A stretch of DNA of 57,245 nucleotides from Fibrobacter sp. UBA4309. Its GTDB lineage: Bacteria; Fibrobacterota; Fibrobacteria; Fibrobacterales; Fibrobacteraceae. The notes beneath the pieces were generated by a model. The model was not told the origin of the DNA, made no database searches, and was given only the letters and a program-made list of their open reading frames with translations. The DNA is taken from positions 1 to 57,245 of the forward strand of contig NZ_DGUN01000005.1 of the NCBI RefSeq assembly GCF_002395745.1, in the 5' to 3' direction. Numbering within the stretch: position 1 is the first letter of the stretch; every line of letters begins with the position of its first letter. The translations under genes were made by a program, and so were the position numbers. Below, one piece after another: positions 16,258-25,223 of this stretch.

Positions 16258-16380
16258 TTTTAATTTATGTGTAGAAAGATGAAGCTGTTTTTCCGATAGG
16301 TGGGGAACCGTCTGTCTGCTCTGTAAAGGAGGAGGCGGATGGACGGAAGCCCGGTTCTGACGAACCGGGCTTTTTTTGTT
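16258..16380 (+). ncRNA. Possible small RNA ending in a strong terminator
   Basis: Within the 482-base gap between the barrel gene and the GH9 gene. It starts near TTTTTTAATTTATG, contains a nine-pair stem with two G-U pairs (CCGTCTGTC near 16308 with GATGGACGG near 16338), and ends in a strong terminator. No convincing protein-coding gene feeds this terminator. An accessible AAAGGAGGAGG stretch before an ATG at 16339 looks like a ribosome-binding site, but the frame runs straight through the terminator. It matches no RNA family I recognise. Confidence 0.4.
16348..16378 (+). terminator. Rho-independent terminator without an obvious upstream gene
   Basis: 10-bp stem AGCCCGGTTC / GAACCGGGCT with a TGAC loop, followed by seven T. 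Confidence 0.88.
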
Positions 16381-16481
16381 TCAGCTCCGTGGAGGCCGGA
16401 AATTGGCTGTAAAAGGGATTTCTGTTTATTTCTGAAAACGGAAAATGCGTTGTGCCGCTCTCCTGTAGGGGTGTTTTTAGG

Positions 16482-16487
16482 TATATT
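16482..16487 (+). promoter_or_regulatory. TATATT box six bases before the GH9 start codon
   Basis: TATATT, then CTCGAT, then the ATG of the GH9 gene. Transcription would start at or next to the A of the ATG, so the mRNA is probably leaderless. No Shine-Dalgarno site is present. Confidence 0.55.
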
Positions 16488-16493
16488 CTCGAT

Positions 16494-18221
16494 ATGAATA
16501 CCTCTAAATATGCTTTTTGTGCGTTTCTGGCTGTTTCAGCCTCGGTTTCGACTTCCGTTATTGCCGCCCCCCTGATGAACCAGCTGGGCTTTGCTCCTGA
16601 TGCCGAGAAGACGGTCGTTTTTCCCGGCAACGATGCGAACGGTCTCGAAGTCCGCGACCTTTCCGGGAAGACGGTGCTCAAGCTCAAGGCTCCCGACGTG
16701 TACGAGTGGGACTACAGCGGCGAAGAAGTACAGACTTTCGACATCTCTGCCGTCAAGAAACCTGGTACCTACCGCCTGTTCCGTGGCGGGGAATATGTAG
16801 GCACTCCTATCGTGGTGGACAAGAACGTCTATGGGGACCTGGTCAAGGCTAGCCTCAAGTGGTTCTACTACCAGCGTTCCAGTACTGCCCTCACGCCGCA
16901 GTATGCGGGCAAGTGGGCTCGCGCTGCCGGCCATATGGACGACAAGGTCGTCATTTACGGTTCGGACAAGGCGACGGGCGGCAAGGGCAAGGGGACTACC
17001 ATCAAGTCCCAGCGCGGCTGGTACGATGCGGGCGACTACGGCAAGTATATCGTGAACTCCGGCATTACCGTGTTCACCTTGCTCGAGATTTACGAACATT
17101 TCCCGAAGTATGCGGATTCGCTTACCTGGAACATCCCGCGCGAGTTCCCGAAGTATCCGGAACTTCTGGAAGAAGTCCGCTATAACCTGGACTGGATGCT
17201 CACCATGCAGGACAAGGACGGCGGTGTCTATCACAAGGTGTCGACGCTCAAGTTCAGCGGTAGCGTGCTTCCCGAAAACGACAAGGCGCAGCGTTACGCC
17301 ATTATCAAGAACGTGACGGCGACGCTCGATTTTGCCGCCGTGATGGCGCAGGCGAGCGTTGTCTATGCGGGCATCGACAAGGCGTATGCCGACAAGATGC
17401 TCAAGGCTGCAGAAAAGGCCTATGCCTGGGCGAAGAAGAACCCGGAAGTCTTCTACAAGCAGCCCGATGACGTGCAGACGGGTAGCTATGCTCCCGGTGA
17501 CGAAAACGGCAAGGACGAATTCCGCTGGGCCGCCGCGGAACTTTACCGCGCGACCAAGAAGAAGGAATACCAGGAAGACTTGAAGGCGAATGCCTTTACT
17601 GCGAATGGCGCTTGGTGGGGCGACGTGAACATGCTCGCCGCGTTCCGCGTGGCGCTCGACTCCGCCGACTTCGAAAAGGAACTCGTCGATGCCGCAAAGA
17701 AGGTCGTGATGAACGAGGCGAACAACCTGCGCGCCGTGGGCGACACGAGCGCCTACCGCCTGCCTGCCTTCCCGTGGAGCTGGAATTGGGGCAGCAATAG
17801 CGCGATGGCGAACAACGGCATCGTGCTGGTGCATGCCTACTTGCTCACCAAGGACAAGAGCTACGTGGATGGCGCCCAGCAGTGCCTCGATTACCTGCTC
17901 GGCAAGAATCCGCACGACATTACCTACGTGACCGGATTCGGTTACCGTAGCCCGCGCAATCCGCACCACCGCCCGAGCGAATCCGACATGGTGGACGATC
18001 CGGTGCCCGGCATGCTCGTGGGCGGCCCGCACTTGGGCAAGCAGGACATCAACCTGGACGGCAAGGAAAGCTGGAAATGCCCGAACTATGCCTCTGCCGA
18101 CAAGCCGGCGCTTGCCTACATCGATAACCGCTGCAGCTATGCGACCAACGAGGTGGCCATCAACTGGAATGCTCCGCTTGCGTACCTGGCGGCCGCTCTC
18201 GAGGCGATTTATAATAAGTGA
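16494..18221 (+). CDS. Secreted GH9 cellulase (endoglucanase)
   Basis: 575 aa. Signal peptide 1-25 (VIAAP), an N-terminal Ig-like domain (about 26-110: PLMNQLGFAP, GTYRLFRGG, IVVDKNVYGD) as in the CelD-type GH9 group, then the (alpha/alpha)6 catalytic domain. Catalytic elements are GWYDAGDYGKY (Asp 178 and Asp 181), GFGYRSPRNPHHRPSES (substrate-binding His/Arg) and NEVAINWNAPLAYLAAAL (acid Glu about 553). It should cleave beta-1,4-glucan. There is no C-terminal sorting domain, so it may be periplasmic or secreted another way. A TATATT box six bases before the ATG and the absence of a ribosome-binding site suggest a leaderless mRNA. Confidence 0.93.
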   Translation: MNTSKYAFCAFLAVSASVSTSVIAAPLMNQLGFAPDAEKTVVFPGNDANGLEVRDLSGKTVLKLKAPDVYEWDYSGEEVQTFDISAVKKPGTYRLFRGGEYVGTPIVVDKNVYGDLVKASLKWFYYQRSSTALTPQYAGKWARAAGHMDDKVVIYGSDKATGGKGKGTTIKSQRGWYDAGDYGKYIVNSGITVFTLLEIYEHFPKYADSLTWNIPREFPKYPELLEEVRYNLDWMLTMQDKDGGVYHKVSTLKFSGSVLPENDKAQRYAIIKNVTATLDFAAVMAQASVVYAGIDKAYADKMLKAAEKAYAWAKKNPEVFYKQPDDVQTGSYAPGDENGKDEFRWAAAELYRATKKKEYQEDLKANAFTANGAWWGDVNMLAAFRVALDSADFEKELVDAAKKVVMNEANNLRAVGDTSAYRLPAFPWSWNWGSNSAMANNGIVLVHAYLLTKDKSYVDGAQQCLDYLLGKNPHDITYVTGFGYRSPRNPHHRPSESDMVDDPVPGMLVGGPHLGKQDINLDGKESWKCPNYASADKPALAYIDNRCSYATNEVAINWNAPLAYLAAALEAIYNK

Positions 18222-18294
18222 CACCCATTCGCTATGCTCAGGGCAGGCTCCGTGTCATCCTGAGTGAAGTGCGAAGCACGGAATCGAAGGATCT
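18222..18294 (+). repeat. Dispersed intergenic repeat of the TCATCCTGAG type
   Basis: Directly after the GH9 stop lies CTCAGGGCAGGCTCCG, then GTCATCCTGAGTGAAG and GCGAAGCACGGAATCGAAGG. This resembles the short imperfect repeats with the word TCATCCTGAG...CGAAGGATCT that are widespread in bacterial intergenic regions. Only one copy is in this window. Confidence 0.6.
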
Positions 18295-18313
18295 ATTTGC
18301 CGAGAAAAAAATA

Positions 18314-18319
18314 TATATT
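18314..18319 (+). promoter_or_regulatory. TATATT box six bases before a start codon
   Basis: TATATT, ACGGAT, ATG: the same spacing as at the GH9 gene, again without a Shine-Dalgarno site. It supports both the chosen start at 18326 and a leaderless mRNA. Confidence 0.55.
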
Positions 18320-18325
18320 ACGGAT

Positions 18326-20056
18326 ATGGCTAGAATCCATATCCGTCTTTTGTTTATAATCGGTGTCGCACTCTTGCAGACCCCGCTTTTTGCTGCTGGC
18401 CTTGTGAAGCAGGATATCGACACGACGGATGCCATGGCGACGCTCGAAAATTTCGACCGCGGGTTCTATACGCCGCAGGTTTTGCATTTAAAGCCTTCGG
18501 GCGGCAAGGCGATTGAAAAACCATGGGCGAAACTCCTCCACCTGCGTGCCGAAATTTCGGAATTCAGTAGCAACGCATGGCTTTCGATTGATACTACCGG
18601 CGGGAAGCGCGATACGGTGCGCGGCGTGAGCCAGGACTTGACCGAAGACGCGTTAAACGTGTTGCAGACGACGTTTGACAATATCCGTGCGAACAATGGC
18701 TTTGCGATTGTGCGCATCTGTTACGATCCGTGGTACAACGGACGCAGTAATGTGACTCCCGAACACAAGTGGGTAATGCGTCATGTGGAACAGCTTGCTC
18801 CCGTGCTCTCGAAGAATACCGACGTTATCGTGGCGCTCGAGATGGGAATGCACGGTGCCTACGGCGAGATGCACAGCGACACGAACATCACCTACGACCG
18901 CATTGCCGAGGCGACGAACCTGATGCTGCGTAACACGCCTCCCGAATTGAAAATCCTCACGCGTACGGGAAACTATTCGGCAAAGGTCTTGGGCTTTGAC
19001 AACTGGGGTGTAGACTTCCATATCGACGGCGATAAATTCAAAGAAATCGCGAAGGCGAAGGGCGACACCATGTACCGTGTGGGAATGTTCAACGACGGCT
19101 ATCTGGGAACGCAATACGATTACGGCACGTGGGGTGCGGACTGTGCTACATCCATCTGTCGCGAAGAGGGAGTGGCCTGGCTCGAGAAGTACGGCATCAA
19201 CACGCCCTACGGTGGCGAGGCGCTCACGACGGCAGGCGGTTACGAGGTCATCAATACGCCGGAGTTTCTCTCTTACGAGGGCTTCCGCACGCATACAAGC
19301 TATTTGAATGTCCAGTGGAACAACAACCTGATTGACGGCTGGAAAAAATCGCAGTTTGAAGGGAAAGATTTTGAATATGATGGTTCGAAAATAGATTCGT
19401 TGACAGGTTTCAAGTACGTCAACGACCACCTGGGCTACCGCTTCGTGCTGCGCGAATCGTGGCTGAGCGATACGGTGGGAAGTGACGGAATTTTACGTGT
19501 GAAGTTGCGCATCCAGAACGTGGGCTTTGGGAACTTGACTCATAAGGTGAAGGCTTCACTAGTTGTTAATGGGATACAACAAGTGGGTATGCTAGATACT
19601 TTGGCTTACATTTACTATGAAGTTCCTCTCCCTGATTCTATTGATTTTATGAAAGTGCATAGCCGCAAAATTGAAATCAAGGGTGCCGATACCGTGATGA
19701 CATTTGATGGCAACAATGAAGTTTTGATCGAAGCGAAATTGGGCTCCTTGAAAAACCAATCTCCCGAAGATTGGACGGGCATCCCGTTGGAAGTGTACTT
19801 GAAGGTCTGTAATGACGACCCGGTCAAAGAATGCATCCACTTTGCGAACGACGAATCGAGAAACCGCATAAGCAACGGTGTTTTCATCGGAAAAGTTGTT
19901 TTCGATGAGAGTGTTGTTTCTATAAATCCGCGGCCCCTGCAACCCAGCAATCAAAAGCAAAGCGCCCCCTTCGTTCAAAGGGCGCGCAACAGCGTGATTG
20001 TCCGTGACGGCGAAAAGCGCTACAAGGCGAACGGAGCGAAGATTCTCAAAAAGTAA
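18326..20056 (+). CDS. Secreted DUF4874/DUF4832-type protein
   Basis: 576 aa from the ATG that gives a proper signal peptide (MARIHIRLLFIIGVALLQTP, cleavage near AAG). The open frame extends upstream through the intergenic repeat, but that part is not gene-like. Residues about 30-210 look like a TIM-barrel-type DUF4874 region (ENFDRGFYTP, FAIVRICYDPWYNG, IVALEMGMHGAYGEMH). The rest looks like DUF4832 (ALTTAGGYEVINTPEFL, HLGYRFVLRESWL, then a beta-sandwich). Such proteins sit beside glycan-degrading enzymes and may themselves act on glycans; no activity is established here. A TATATT box lies exactly six bases before the ATG. Confidence 0.8.
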   Translation: MARIHIRLLFIIGVALLQTPLFAAGLVKQDIDTTDAMATLENFDRGFYTPQVLHLKPSGGKAIEKPWAKLLHLRAEISEFSSNAWLSIDTTGGKRDTVRGVSQDLTEDALNVLQTTFDNIRANNGFAIVRICYDPWYNGRSNVTPEHKWVMRHVEQLAPVLSKNTDVIVALEMGMHGAYGEMHSDTNITYDRIAEATNLMLRNTPPELKILTRTGNYSAKVLGFDNWGVDFHIDGDKFKEIAKAKGDTMYRVGMFNDGYLGTQYDYGTWGADCATSICREEGVAWLEKYGINTPYGGEALTTAGGYEVINTPEFLSYEGFRTHTSYLNVQWNNNLIDGWKKSQFEGKDFEYDGSKIDSLTGFKYVNDHLGYRFVLRESWLSDTVGSDGILRVKLRIQNVGFGNLTHKVKASLVVNGIQQVGMLDTLAYIYYEVPLPDSIDFMKVHSRKIEIKGADTVMTFDGNNEVLIEAKLGSLKNQSPEDWTGIPLEVYLKVCNDDPVKECIHFANDESRNRISNGVFIGKVVFDESVVSINPRPLQPSNQKQSAPFVQRARNSVIVRDGEKRYKANGAKILKK

Positions 20057-20068
20057 AGCTCGCGGGCA

Positions 20069-21949
20069 CTACGGAATCGCTTCCAGTATCAGCCCGGTGG
20101 TCAGCAGTTCCGGCAATACGACTTGCTTGCTCTTGTCTCCCTTCGGGTAGATGGCATAGGCGGGCACGCCGGATTTTCCCATGCTGCGCAACAGCTCGTT
20201 CACCTCGGGCGTTTCGCGGGTCCAGTCGGCCTTCATGCGCACGACTCCCGCGCTGTCCATCGCACGGATGAAGTCTTCTCGGTCGAGGACGGCGGCCTCG
20301 TTTGTCTTGCAGGTAAGGCACCAGTCGGCGGTCGCGTCGATAAAGATGGTCTTGCCGGCTTTCGCAAATTCGGCGACAGCTTCGGGCGAGTAGCGGTACC
20401 ACCCGCCTTCGAGCACTTGCTGGGCCATGCGGGCTTCGAAACGTTCGGTGACGACGGTTTCGTACCTGGGAGCGAGTACGGCGAACCAGACAGCGGCGAG
20501 AACGGCGACGGATGCGCTGAAGGCGATGACTTCGCGCTTGAAGGCGACTCCCGGAGGCGCGAATTTGCCGACGGCGAAGCTGGACGCAATGGCGAGCGCT
20601 GCGACTATGGCGAAGATAGTTACGCCCGCCGTGCCGGCTTGCTTGCTCACGATCCACAGGAGCCATGCGACGGTGCCGAGCAGCAGTACGCCCATGATCT
20701 TTTGCAGAGTGACCATCCACGGACCCGGTTTCGGGAAAATCTTCAGTATGGCGGGGAAGGCGCTTACCAGGAGGTAGGGGAGCGCAAGCCCGAGCCCTGC
20801 GGCGGTAAAGAACAGGAAGAGTACGGGAGTGGATGCGGTAAACGCGAATCCCATTGCCGTGCCGAGCAGGGGAGCCGAACATGGCGTGCTCAGCAGCACG
20901 AGAAGCGCCCCGGTAAAGAAGGCGCCGGCAAGCCCCGCCTTGTGGCCGGCCTCGTCCATCTTCGTGGTGGCCCCCCACGGGAGCCAGACTTCGAATACGC
21001 CGAAGAAACTCATCGCGAATGCGGAGAGGATTACGACCATGAACGCGATGAATCCCGCGCTCTGGAACTGCATTCCCCATCCTGCCGCACCGCCTCCCGC
21101 CTTGATTGCCGCGATGACGGCGGCGAGAACCCAGAAGCTTACGAGAACGCCCGCGGTGGTCGAAAGGCCGAGGGCGGCGAGCCTGCCGCGCGACTGGCCC
21201 GCTTCCTTGATAAGGCTGAACAGCTTGAGCGAGAGTACCGGCAACACGCACGGCATCAGGTTCAGGATGATTCCTCCGAGGAACGCGAAGAACAGCAGCA
21301 GGGCGATGGCTGCGGCGCCTTCCTTGCCCGCAAAGCCGTCATTGACCGCGACGCCGTTTAATTCCGGCGCGTCTCCTGCAGAACCGTTTAATCCCTGCGG
21401 CCCGTTTCCTTCATCGTTTTTTTTTAAACCGGTGGCGCCGCCAAGCGCGATTTCGACTTGTGCGGGTGCGAGGCAGATGGAATTGTCGCAGGCCTGGTAG
21501 TGGAATATGGCCTTGGTCGAAAGGCTGTCGCAATTCTTCGAGGCCGCCTTCACGGGAATCTTTATCTGGAAATGTCCCTTGAACACGAGATTCTCGAATT
21601 CGAGCACTTCGTTGTATTCCTTGATAGGTTCGGGCCATACGACTTCGCCGAATTCGATTCCCGGTGCCGATATTTCTACGGAAGACGGCTTTAGGAATTC
21701 ATCGGCGACGACGTTCGCGTTCACGTGCCAGTTGTCGGGAATGACGATGTCTATGGTGACGTTCGATTTTTCGGAAAGTGCCCCTACGGAATAGTGCATT
21801 GCCGCATCCGGAGGCGGCATGGCGTTCATATTGAATTCCTGGGCCTCGGAATTGCTAACAAATAAAAACAATAGGACAACTATAGTTGCAAAATTGCAAC
21901 AGTTGTTTGCAAAATATCTGCGCTGTGGTACTTTGTTAGGAAAAAACAT
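20069..21949 (-). CDS. dsbD: Thiol:disulfide interchange protein DsbD
   Basis: 626 aa, inner-membrane protein that passes electrons from cytoplasmic thioredoxin to periplasmic partners. All three modules are present. The N-terminal periplasmic domain has the Cys pair in YQACDNSIC. The eight-helix membrane domain has its Cys in NLMPCVLPVLSLK and LLSTPCSAPLLG. The C-terminal thioredoxin-like domain has DATADWCLTCKTNE. The N-terminal signal segment (FATIVVLLFLFVSNSEA) follows a longer than usual basic region, so the exact start is less certain; no clear ribosome-binding site precedes this ATG. It converges with the DUF4832 gene and is divergent from the ECF sigma gene by 36 bases. Confidence 0.95.
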   Translation of the reverse strand: MFFPNKVPQRRYFANNCCNFATIVVLLFLFVSNSEAQEFNMNAMPPPDAAMHYSVGALSEKSNVTIDIVIPDNWHVNANVVADEFLKPSSVEISAPGIEFGEVVWPEPIKEYNEVLEFENLVFKGHFQIKIPVKAASKNCDSLSTKAIFHYQACDNSICLAPAQVEIALGGATGLKKNDEGNGPQGLNGSAGDAPELNGVAVNDGFAGKEGAAAIALLLFFAFLGGIILNLMPCVLPVLSLKLFSLIKEAGQSRGRLAALGLSTTAGVLVSFWVLAAVIAAIKAGGGAAGWGMQFQSAGFIAFMVVILSAFAMSFFGVFEVWLPWGATTKMDEAGHKAGLAGAFFTGALLVLLSTPCSAPLLGTAMGFAFTASTPVLFLFFTAAGLGLALPYLLVSAFPAILKIFPKPGPWMVTLQKIMGVLLLGTVAWLLWIVSKQAGTAGVTIFAIVAALAIASSFAVGKFAPPGVAFKREVIAFSASVAVLAAVWFAVLAPRYETVVTERFEARMAQQVLEGGWYRYSPEAVAEFAKAGKTIFIDATADWCLTCKTNEAAVLDREDFIRAMDSAGVVRMKADWTRETPEVNELLRSMGKSGVPAYAIYPKGDKSKQVVLPELLTTGLILEAIP

Positions 21950-21985
21950 AAATTAAGGCTCGATTGCTTTGGATGGCAAAAAGGA

Positions 21986-22522
21986 ATGAGAACAAAGACG
22001 AAAACAGGTGAAGTCTCTTCGGATTGGATGGAATCCGTCTGGCGAAGGAATTCGGATACAATTTACAAATTATGCGAAGTGAAATGTGATACCGTCGAAG
22101 AGGCAAAGGACCTTTTTCAGACTGTTGCGCTAAAATTCTGCCAGAATGCGCAGTTCCTCCGGAATCGCGAAGCCCTTTTCCCCTGGCTAGTCCGCGTAAT
22201 GCACAATGCCCACTGCGATATGGTCGCCGATAGGCGCTCCACGTATCCCATGTCCGCCTTTGGCCGTAAGGCGGAATTTCTCAATGACTTGCCGGAGGAA
22301 CGATCTGTCTTTTTTCAGGAAGACCGGGATGCGGTCGAAGATTACGAGACGCTGTTTTCCCTGCTTTCGCCCTTGGAACGGATGATCGTGGAAATGACCT
22401 ATGTCGGCGGGTTCCCTACCGAAGAAATCTGTTCCGTGATAGGCCTTTCGAATAATGCCGTCCGTAAGAGGCGTCATTTTGCCATACAGAAAATGAGAAA
22501 GGCTGTGTTTCACATCGAATAA
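21986..22522 (+). CDS. ECF-type RNA polymerase sigma factor
   Basis: 178 aa. Region 2 (about 15-85) includes VEEAKDLFQTVALKFCQN and FPWLVRVMHNAHCDMVADRR. Region 4 (about 115-175) has LSPLERMIVEMTYVGGFPTEEICSVIGLSNNAVRKRRHFA, a clear sigma-70 region 4 helix-turn-helix. No anti-sigma gene is recognisable next to it. The downstream secreted propeller gene begins 17 bases after its stop, so sigma factor and surface protein may be cotranscribed. The start is supported by AAGGA. Targets are unknown. Confidence 0.88.
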   Translation: MRTKTKTGEVSSDWMESVWRRNSDTIYKLCEVKCDTVEEAKDLFQTVALKFCQNAQFLRNREALFPWLVRVMHNAHCDMVADRRSTYPMSAFGRKAEFLNDLPEERSVFFQEDRDAVEDYETLFSLLSPLERMIVEMTYVGGFPTEEICSVIGLSNNAVRKRRHFAIQKMRKAVFHIE

Positions 22523-22539
22523 TTTCGTAATTTTAGGGT

Positions 22540-24759
22540 GTGAAATTTTTACGGACTTTCCTCTTAAGCCTGTCTCTTGTCGTCCAGTGTTTTGCCGCAG
22601 ATGGATGGAGGGTCTTTTCGACCCCGTTCCCCATTTATTCGGCGGCGAAGTACGGCAACGGTGTCGTGTATGCCACCGGTGGCGGCGTACGCATCAAGAC
22701 GCCCACGTTCGACAGGGTCTATACAGCCAATAACGGGCTGGAAACGGCCAGCCTGCTTTCTGTCGCTGCCGGTCCTCGCGGTGTCTATGCCGTGTCGGAA
22801 TACGGAATGATCGCTTCCCTGCGTGGCGATATGGAAGGCTGGATGGTCATCAGCCGTTCTTATGTGGCGAACGGCCGTAAGATTATTGCCGATGCGTCCC
22901 GGCTGGTAGGCGATGTCCTGGTCCTGGTTTTCGAAGACAGGATAGCCTTCTTCGATGTCGCCAAGGAAAAGTCGATTCTCACCATTTCGCGTATTGCGGA
23001 TATTTCCCTGGCCGTCTATCCGCCCAAGTTCATCTCGATACACGGCGACGAACTCTATGTGTCTATCGGTAAGCGGCTGTTCAAGCGCAAGATGGCGTGG
23101 GATGGCCTGTGGAACGACGTGCGCCTGATCGATCCGGATACTTGGACCGAGGTCAAGGTGGACGGCCTGGTCAACGGAATGGCCTGGAAAGGGGACTCGC
23201 TGAAGACGTTCCCGGTAGAAGGGACATGGCGGTGGGATGGCGACGTGGAAACGTCTTCGGTACAGGATTCCTCCCTGATAAAGCTTCACGGGGTAAAGGT
23301 GGAAGATTCGTTCCTGTACGAGAATGGCCGCAGCGTTATCAAGTGGATCTTCTCTTACGACGACGGAACGGATTACCTGATCGGTCCGGAAATGATTTAC
23401 CACTTTACGAACGGGAAGTTTGACGAACTGGGCGTGTACCATCCCTACGAACTGGGGGGCGTCTATGAAGTTGCCGCGACCTACGATGGCGGGGTCATCG
23501 CCGCATCGCCACGCAGCGCCTTTGCCTACAGTGCCGGCGAAAAGTGGTCGGAACTGCGCTATTACGACGAAACGGGTATCGGCAATCTCGATGACGCCTA
23601 TGGACACCGCATGAAAGTGCTTTCCGTGATGAACGACGGACACATGCTGTACCATATCTGGGGCGAGGGATTCTACCTGTTTTCCGATTGGGGAAAGGAA
23701 CGTATTAGACATTTTACGCCCAAGGAAGGGCTTTGCCTTGACAACTACGGGACCAATTTCATGATTTCTTCGGGAACGACCGTGGCTCCGGATTCTGCGG
23801 GTTTCCTGGTGGCGACTGCGGACACGAACGGCTATAGCCTGGCCTATATATCCCTGGAAGCCCAGGTGAGCTGTCTTGGCCATGTCGGCAGCGCGGCCGT
23901 GGCCGGACCGATTGTGGCGAGATATGCCAAGAATGGCGTGGATTGGGAAGTCTATGTCGGTACGCGCAAGATTCCCAGCGCCGCCACTACGGGTAACCTG
24001 GATGTCTTTGTCGTGTCGCCTCCTTTGCAGAACGGCGGCAGGCTAGTCAAGAAATCCCGCAAGACAGCTCACGGCCTGGACGGCTTTGCCCCGATAGACC
24101 TCGCCCTGGATTCCAAGAACGAAGTTCTATGGGTGGCGACGCCTTCGAAGGTGGGTTACATGAACCTGGATCAGGATACGATCCAGACGCCGTCATCTGT
24201 AAGCGGTCTTCTCGGTGCGGAATATACGTCGCTGTCGCTGGATCCCCATGGGAATCTCTGGGTCGGTACTGCCGCGCAGGGCATATTCCGCCTGTCGCGC
24301 AAGGGCAATTCGTACGATACGCTTTCTACGCTCCATATCACTTCGAAGAACGGGATGCTTAGCGATGCCGTCGACGACCTCGTGGTGAATCCGGTGAAGG
24401 GAGTCCTCTGGATTGCGCATAGCCGTGGAGTGAGCTGGTACAAGAGGAATGACTTGCGCGAGAACGAATCGTTCATGACCGATTCCGCCGCGGCAGAAGT
24501 CGTTGCGTACCCGAACCCGTTCCGCCCCAAGATCCACAGATATATCACGTTTGATTTTTTGGCCGAAGACGCCACGTTGAGCATCTATAACCGCGGTGGC
24601 GCCCTCATCCGTTTCTTCAGCAACGGAGACATGTTCGGCGGCAGGGTCGACTGGGACGGCAAGGACAAGAACGGAAAGCTGGTCGTGCCCGGCGTGTATT
24701 ACTACGTCGTGAAAAATTCCAAGAAGACGAAAAAGGGCAAGTTTATCATCATCCATTGA
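22540..24759 (+). CDS. Secreted PorZ-like beta-propeller protein with C-terminal sorting-type domain
   Basis: 739 aa from a GTG start that gives a signal peptide (residues 1-19, VVQCFAA). Residues about 25-630 contain repeated blade-like units (GNGVVYATGGGVRIKT, AGPRGVYAVSEYGMIA, DPHGNLWVGTAAQGIFRLS, NPVKGVLWIAHSRGVSWY), as in two-component-regulator propellers and PorZ of the type IX secretion system. The last 85 residues are a FlgD/sorting-type domain: AYPNPFRPKI, VDWDGKDKNGKLVVPGVYYY, KKGKFIIIH. A role in type IX secretion or display is plausible, but an ordinary secreted sensor-like propeller is also possible. It lies directly behind the ECF sigma gene. Confidence 0.75.
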   Translation: MKFLRTFLLSLSLVVQCFAADGWRVFSTPFPIYSAAKYGNGVVYATGGGVRIKTPTFDRVYTANNGLETASLLSVAAGPRGVYAVSEYGMIASLRGDMEGWMVISRSYVANGRKIIADASRLVGDVLVLVFEDRIAFFDVAKEKSILTISRIADISLAVYPPKFISIHGDELYVSIGKRLFKRKMAWDGLWNDVRLIDPDTWTEVKVDGLVNGMAWKGDSLKTFPVEGTWRWDGDVETSSVQDSSLIKLHGVKVEDSFLYENGRSVIKWIFSYDDGTDYLIGPEMIYHFTNGKFDELGVYHPYELGGVYEVAATYDGGVIAASPRSAFAYSAGEKWSELRYYDETGIGNLDDAYGHRMKVLSVMNDGHMLYHIWGEGFYLFSDWGKERIRHFTPKEGLCLDNYGTNFMISSGTTVAPDSAGFLVATADTNGYSLAYISLEAQVSCLGHVGSAAVAGPIVARYAKNGVDWEVYVGTRKIPSAATTGNLDVFVVSPPLQNGGRLVKKSRKTAHGLDGFAPIDLALDSKNEVLWVATPSKVGYMNLDQDTIQTPSSVSGLLGAEYTSLSLDPHGNLWVGTAAQGIFRLSRKGNSYDTLSTLHITSKNGMLSDAVDDLVVNPVKGVLWIAHSRGVSWYKRNDLRENESFMTDSAAAEVVAYPNPFRPKIHRYITFDFLAEDATLSIYNRGGALIRFFSNGDMFGGRVDWDGKDKNGKLVVPGVYYYVVKNSKKTKKGKFIIIH

Positions 24760-24770
24760 TGGAGGTGCAC

Positions 24771-25223
24771 ATGGGGAACGGAATGAAATGGATTCGGTGG
24801 ATGGCGATTGCCACGGTGGCCAGTGTCGTGCCGCTGCTGGTGTCCTGTGCTGCCGAACGCCAGGGAATCGTGTGCGAAGAAATTGAATACCGCCTGAACA
24901 CGTTGACGTATTCGCCGGACCAGCGTGCCTTCGAAGAAGACGAACTGCGTGCCTGCCGTGAAGAAGAAGCCAGGAAAAAGGGCGAGGCGGCTGCCAAGCG
25001 CCAGAGCATTTACGACCGTTTCGCATCGAGCGATTCGTCCAAGACGGCGAACCTGAAAACGGCCGAGGACGGTTCGATAGTGTCTTCTGCCGAACCGGAA
25101 AACGTTTCCGTTTCCAAAGCGCTGAAAGATTCCAGCGGCGAGCAGACGACGAGCATCTATGACCGCTACGGCGCCATGGGTGGCGAAACAGGCGGTGCTG
25201 ATTCCGCAGGGGCTGCTCCGTAA
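24771..25223 (+). CDS. Small lipoprotein, unknown function
   Basis: 150 aa, starting at the ATG behind GGAGGTGCAC. Lipoprotein signal with LLVSC (Cys at about 24). The mature part has a short Cys-containing region (GIVCEEIEYRLN, ELRACREEEARKKGE) with a likely helical, charged segment, then a Ser/Glu-rich tail. The phrase SIYDR occurs twice (QSIYDRFASSD and TSIYDRYGAMG). It sits 11 bases after the propeller gene, and its stop TAA abuts the next ATG (TAAATG), so it belongs to the same transcript. I recognise no family. Confidence 0.7.
   Translation: MGNGMKWIRWMAIATVASVVPLLVSCAAERQGIVCEEIEYRLNTLTYSPDQRAFEEDELRACREEEARKKGEAAAKRQSIYDRFASSDSSKTANLKTAEDGSIVSSAEPENVSVSKALKDSSGEQTTSIYDRYGAMGGETGGADSAGAAP

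Noticed and set aside
16339..16497. A short ORF behind AAAGGAGGAGG
   Set aside because: It runs through a strong terminator hairpin and into the GH9 start region; the peptide has no recognisable features. A small RNA fits better.
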